Origin: Snowella sp031396835
GTDB taxonomy: Bacteria > Cyanobacteriota > Cyanobacteriia > Cyanobacteriales > Microcystaceae
Assembly: GCA_031396835.1 (NCBI GenBank)
Contig: JANNLO010000128.1
Coordinates: forward strand, 1 to 5,565
Length of the DNA stretch: 5,565 nt
Reading direction: 5' to 3'
Shown here: piece after piece, positions 3,293 to 5,565 of the stretch
Layout of the letters: the number at the start of each line of letters is the position of its first letter
Position numbering within the stretch: position 1 is the stretch's first letter
Notes under the pieces: generated by a model
What the model saw: the letters and a program-made list of their open reading frames with translations, nothing else
Database searches by the model: none
Told to the model about the DNA's origin: nothing
Program-made: the position numbers and the translations under genes

Positions 3293-5565
3293 TTAAACAA
3301 AGTTAGCACCAGTTAGCGTTGAGCCACCAATACCTTGCAGAACCGTGAAGTTTGTACCTAAATCACCGACTGCACTTAGATCATTACCAGTTGCAGTAAA
3401 GACAAGAACATCCGCTCCAGAACCAAGATTAGTCTTAAACTCAGCCACTCCAGCCGAAAGAACATAATCACCTCGGATAGCGAAGTTATTGTTATTCGCA
3501 ATGGCACCGCCAATAACCAAGTTAGTAACATCCCCAGCATCTTTACCAGTCTGTAATAAATCTCCTGCAACTTCAAAGTTGAGGACAATGTCAGCACCAG
3601 AAAGAGGGTCAAGTTTACTATCTTCAAGTGTAAAGGTAGCACCTACCGTGAGGTTCTTACCTGAAGTAGAAGCTAACGCCGCCTTTGTAGCACCGTTTTC
3701 TTGGAAGAAGGTATCACTTCCTGCACCGCCATTTAAGACATCCGCAGTTGTAGTACCATCTAAGAAGTCATCCCCAGCAGAGCCAGTGATAGTAATACCA
3801 GTAGGACTAATAGAGCGACCACCCTTCATTTGTAATGAGCCACCAGTTAAAGCAGAAGCATTAATCGCGTTGGCAGTAACCGCACCTGTCAATTCTAGAG
3901 TAGAGTTTCCTGTTATGGTGACAGTATCGTTAAAGCCTAGAGGCAGAGTAATCGCTCCAATTTTGTTCTGGGTTAGCGCGTTAACAGAATCGATAGTGAG
4001 TTGCTCAATACCACTCAAGGTCAGATCTTGCAATGTTAAGCCAGCAGCACCATTGCCATCAATGACTAGTTTGAGGTTATCAGTCGTAGCAACGCCATTA
4101 ACTGATGTTGTTAAAAGGCCATTTGTATTGCCCATGACCTTAAGGGTATTCGCCCCAGCATTGAAGCGGATGTTATATGCTCCCGCCGTTCCAGCTTCTA
4201 AGGTAACTGCATTAACGGAAGTTCCTACAAAATCTGCTCGGAGTCCCTGATTTGCAGTGCCTTTGGTAGAAAGTTCCAAGGTTTGGATTTTTGTTACATT
4301 TTTATCCAAAACATTCAGAGCTTCAACTTCATTCGCTACCAAGTTAAGGGTGTTGATACCTTCGCCACCATCGATAACATCAAAGTTGTCCTTAGAGTCG
4401 GTAAAACCACTCTTAAAGGTGAATTTGTCATCGCCTGCATCCCCAGTAAACTTAACGTTACCAGTTCCAGCAGAAGTAAAGGAATCATTACCTTCACCAC
4501 CAGTAGCAACATGATCACCATTACCAGTTACGGTAAATGAATCATTTCCTTTTCCGCCGTCAAAGGTTTGGATGCCATTACCAGTTACGGTAACAGTGTC
4601 ATCACCTTCACCACCAGTAAAAGTACCATCGCCGTTACCAGTTACGGTAACAGTGTCATTCCCTAGTCCGCCGTCAAAGGTTTGCTTACCATCACCAAAT
4701 ACGGTAACAGTGTCATCACCTTCACCACCAGTAAAAGTACCATCGCCATTACCAGTTACGGTAATGACATCATTTCCCATTCCGCCGTCAAAGGTTTGCT
4801 TACCATTAGCAGTAACGAGAAATGAATCATCGCCATCATTACCAGTCAAGTTGTGATTACCATCACCATTAATGGTGAAAGTATCTACCTTTGAACCACC
4901 TTTAAATACAATGCTTCCTGGATTATTAGTTGCCTGAGCTGTAAAGTTAGCGGTAAATTCGGTCGCATCTAAGGTGGTGAAACCTGGAGCGAGAGAACCT
5001 GTTAAGGTCAAGTTTTGATCCCCTTTAACAGTTAGTTCCTGTAGTCCACGAATGCCAGCAACACCTAATGTGTTCTCAAAGCCAATACTATTAATAGAGG
5101 CTTTTTCATAGCCAGAATTGCCAGGGGTAAGACGACCAATAGCCAACTCTCCGCCCAGAACTTGGTCTAAGGTGATGGCTAGTGTATCTTCCGCACCAGC
5201 TAGAGCCGCATCGGCGATCGTAAATTGGGCATCAGCAAAATCTCCGACACCAGGAAAAGACTCAAAGTTACGAGAGATAGAGATAGTTGTCAGTGCAGTC
5301 TGGAGATTCGTCATTCTCAAACTCTCAGTACTGTCACCGATATTAACGTTAAGAATGCCCGTTACATTGGTGCTGAGAATTGTTAGAGGAGCCACTCCAA
5401 CATTAGTAACATTAAAGGTTTCAACCCCTGTTATTAATGCGGGTAAAATGGTATTAGAAACACCAAGATTTGAAGCATTGTCCCAGAGCAAAGTTAAGGT
5501 AGGATTTTCTCCAACGCCCGTCAGACTGTCTCCACTGTTTAAGGTTTGTAAACTTGTTGCAGCAC
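3293..5565 (-). CDS. RTX/S-layer-like secreted repeat protein, C-terminal ~757 residues (5' part outside window)
   Basis: The frame ends in TAA at 3295-3293 and stays open to the right edge. The residues before the TTG at 5491 (TSLQTLNSGDSLTGVGENPT) are of the same style, so that codon is not the start. Numbering from it: 1-200 are Thr/Asn/Gly-rich beta-solenoid sequence (e.g. LITGVETFNVTNVGVAPLTI) resembling RsaA-like S-layer and other giant cyanobacterial surface proteins. Residues 208-359 are eight tandem 19-residue RTX-like units. Residues 380-560 are again solenoid-like (LTLSGIEQLTIDSV). Residues 570-596 are three RTX nonapeptides, followed by a D-I-V-L-N-F motif and a C-terminal region ending LTGANFV. 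The composition (no Cys, one Trp, very rich in Gly/Thr/Asn/Asp) fits a calcium-binding extracellular protein exported by a type I system through an uncleaved C-terminal signal. No enzyme domain is visible. It may be an S-layer, adhesin or sheath component; export and calcium binding are inferred. Confidence 0.82.
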   Translation of the reverse strand, partial: AATSLQTLNSGDSLTGVGENPTLTLLWDNASNLGVSNTILPALITGVETFNVTNVGVAPLTILSTNVTGILNVNIGDSTESLRMTNLQTALTTISISRNFESFPGVGDFADAQFTIADAALAGAEDTLAITLDQVLGGELAIGRLTPGNSGYEKASINSIGFENTLGVAGIRGLQELTVKGDQNLTLTGSLAPGFTTLDATEFTANFTAQATNNPGSIVFKGGSKVDTFTINGDGNHNLTGNDGDDSFLVTANGKQTFDGGMGNDVITVTGNGDGTFTGGEGDDTVTVFGDGKQTFDGGLGNDTVTVTGNGDGTFTGGEGDDTVTVTGNGIQTFDGGKGNDSFTVTGNGDHVATGGEGNDSFTSAGTGNVKFTGDAGDDKFTFKSGFTDSKDNFDVIDGGEGINTLNLVANEVEALNVLDKNVTKIQTLELSTKGTANQGLRADFVGTSVNAVTLEAGTAGAYNIRFNAGANTLKVMGNTNGLLTTSVNGVATTDNLKLVIDGNGAAGLTLQDLTLSGIEQLTIDSVNALTQNKIGAITLPLGFNDTVTITGNSTLELTGAVTANAINASALTGGSLQMKGGRSISPTGITITGSAGDDFLDGTTTADVLNGGAGSDTFFQENGATKAALASTSGKNLTVGATFTLEDSKLDPLSGADIVLNFEVAGDLLQTGKDAGDVTNLVIGGAIANNNNFAIRGDYVLSAGVAEFKTNLGSGADVLVFTATGNDLSAVGDLGTNFTVLQGIGGSTLTGANFV
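3704..3784 (-). repeat. Second RTX block: three nonapeptides near the C-terminus
   Basis: GSAGDDFLD, GTTTADVLN and GGAGSDTFF (residues 570-596) follow each other directly with ordinary 9-residue spacing, unlike the 19-residue units of the central array. This is the classic short RTX block placed before a C-terminal secretion region. It is the best evidence that the protein uses type I secretion. Confidence 0.75.
4415..4870 (-). repeat. Eight tandem 57-bp (19-residue) RTX-like repeats
   Basis: Units occupy residues 208-226, 227-245, 246-264, 265-283, 284-302, 303-321, 322-340 and 341-359 of the frame numbered from 5491, with no gaps. The consensus is TGNGDGTFTGGEGDDTVTV. Each unit holds one standard nonapeptide GGxGxDxUx and one degenerate partner (TGNGDGTFT or FGDGKQTFD) in which the Asp at position 6 is replaced. 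Units 3 and 5 encode identical peptides. Units tend to alternate between a QTFDGGxGND type and a GTFTGGEGDD type, giving a 114-bp higher-order period. Confidence 0.9.

Noticed and set aside
3489..4856. Several plus-strand and other-frame open frames opposite the repeat-protein gene
   Set aside because: They are low-complexity Pro/Ser/Val or Leu-rich shadows of the Gly/Thr/Asn-rich gene, lack family motifs, and disappear into the repeat pattern of the true frame.
4415..4870. CRISPR-like appearance of regular repeats
   Set aside because: There are no unique spacers. The repeats are contiguous 57-bp coding units in frame with a protein pattern.
5213..5221. Fourth HIP1-like site
   Set aside because: The sequence is GCGATCG followed by T, so the last base of the octamer is missing.
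5489..5491. TTG as start of the repeat protein
   Set aside because: The frame continues upstream to the window edge with the same beta-solenoid style of sequence, and there is no start context, so the gene is simply partial.

Overview
The window looks like cyanobacterial DNA. It is AT-rich and carries three copies of the octamer GCGATCGC (HIP1), which is typical of many cyanobacterial genomes. The gene families present (Uma2, DUF2281/PIN toxin-antitoxin, IS200-type insertion sequence, RTX-like giant secreted protein) are all common in unicellular and filamentous cyanobacteria. The genus cannot be fixed from the sequence. Every gene except the insertion-sequence fragment at the left edge is on the minus strand, so the region is best read from right to left.

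Right part (5565 down to 3293): the 3' portion of a long gene for an extracellular repeat protein of the RTX/S-layer kind. Its frame is open through the right edge, so its true start is outside the window. It has eight tandem 19-residue beta-roll units in the middle, a second small RTX block near the C-terminus, and no cysteine. A strong intrinsic terminator follows its stop codon (3203-3235).

Middle (3097 down to 1577): an intact 506-residue class I SAM-dependent methyltransferase with a 'methyltransferase regulatory domain', the architecture of rickettsial protein-lysine methyltransferases that modify a surface protein. It has its own ribosome-binding site and a possible weak promoter with an AT-rich dyad just upstream.

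Left part (1576 down to 1): a small defence or toxin-antitoxin type island. It holds an intact Uma2-family nuclease gene, flanked on both sides by related 63-bp HIP1-bearing segments (one with an in-frame stop) that look like remnants of a repeated small ORF. Next come a DUF2281 VapB-like antitoxin with a perfect TATAAT box bracketed by 9-bp direct repeats, and a PIN-domain (VapC-like) toxin overlapping it by 4 bp. The toxin gene is cut short by the right end of an IS200/IS605-family element, whose tnpA 3' end and terminal hairpin occupy the first ~125 bases.

The most interesting points are: the pairing of a PKMT-like methyltransferase with a secreted repeat protein; the asymmetric 19-residue RTX coil, in which alternate nonapeptides have lost the usual Asp; the toxin disrupted by an insertion while its antitoxin and probable operator remain; and the paired relic segments around the Uma2 gene. 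No RNA gene or CRISPR array was seen. No gene-free stretch exceeds about 210 bases.
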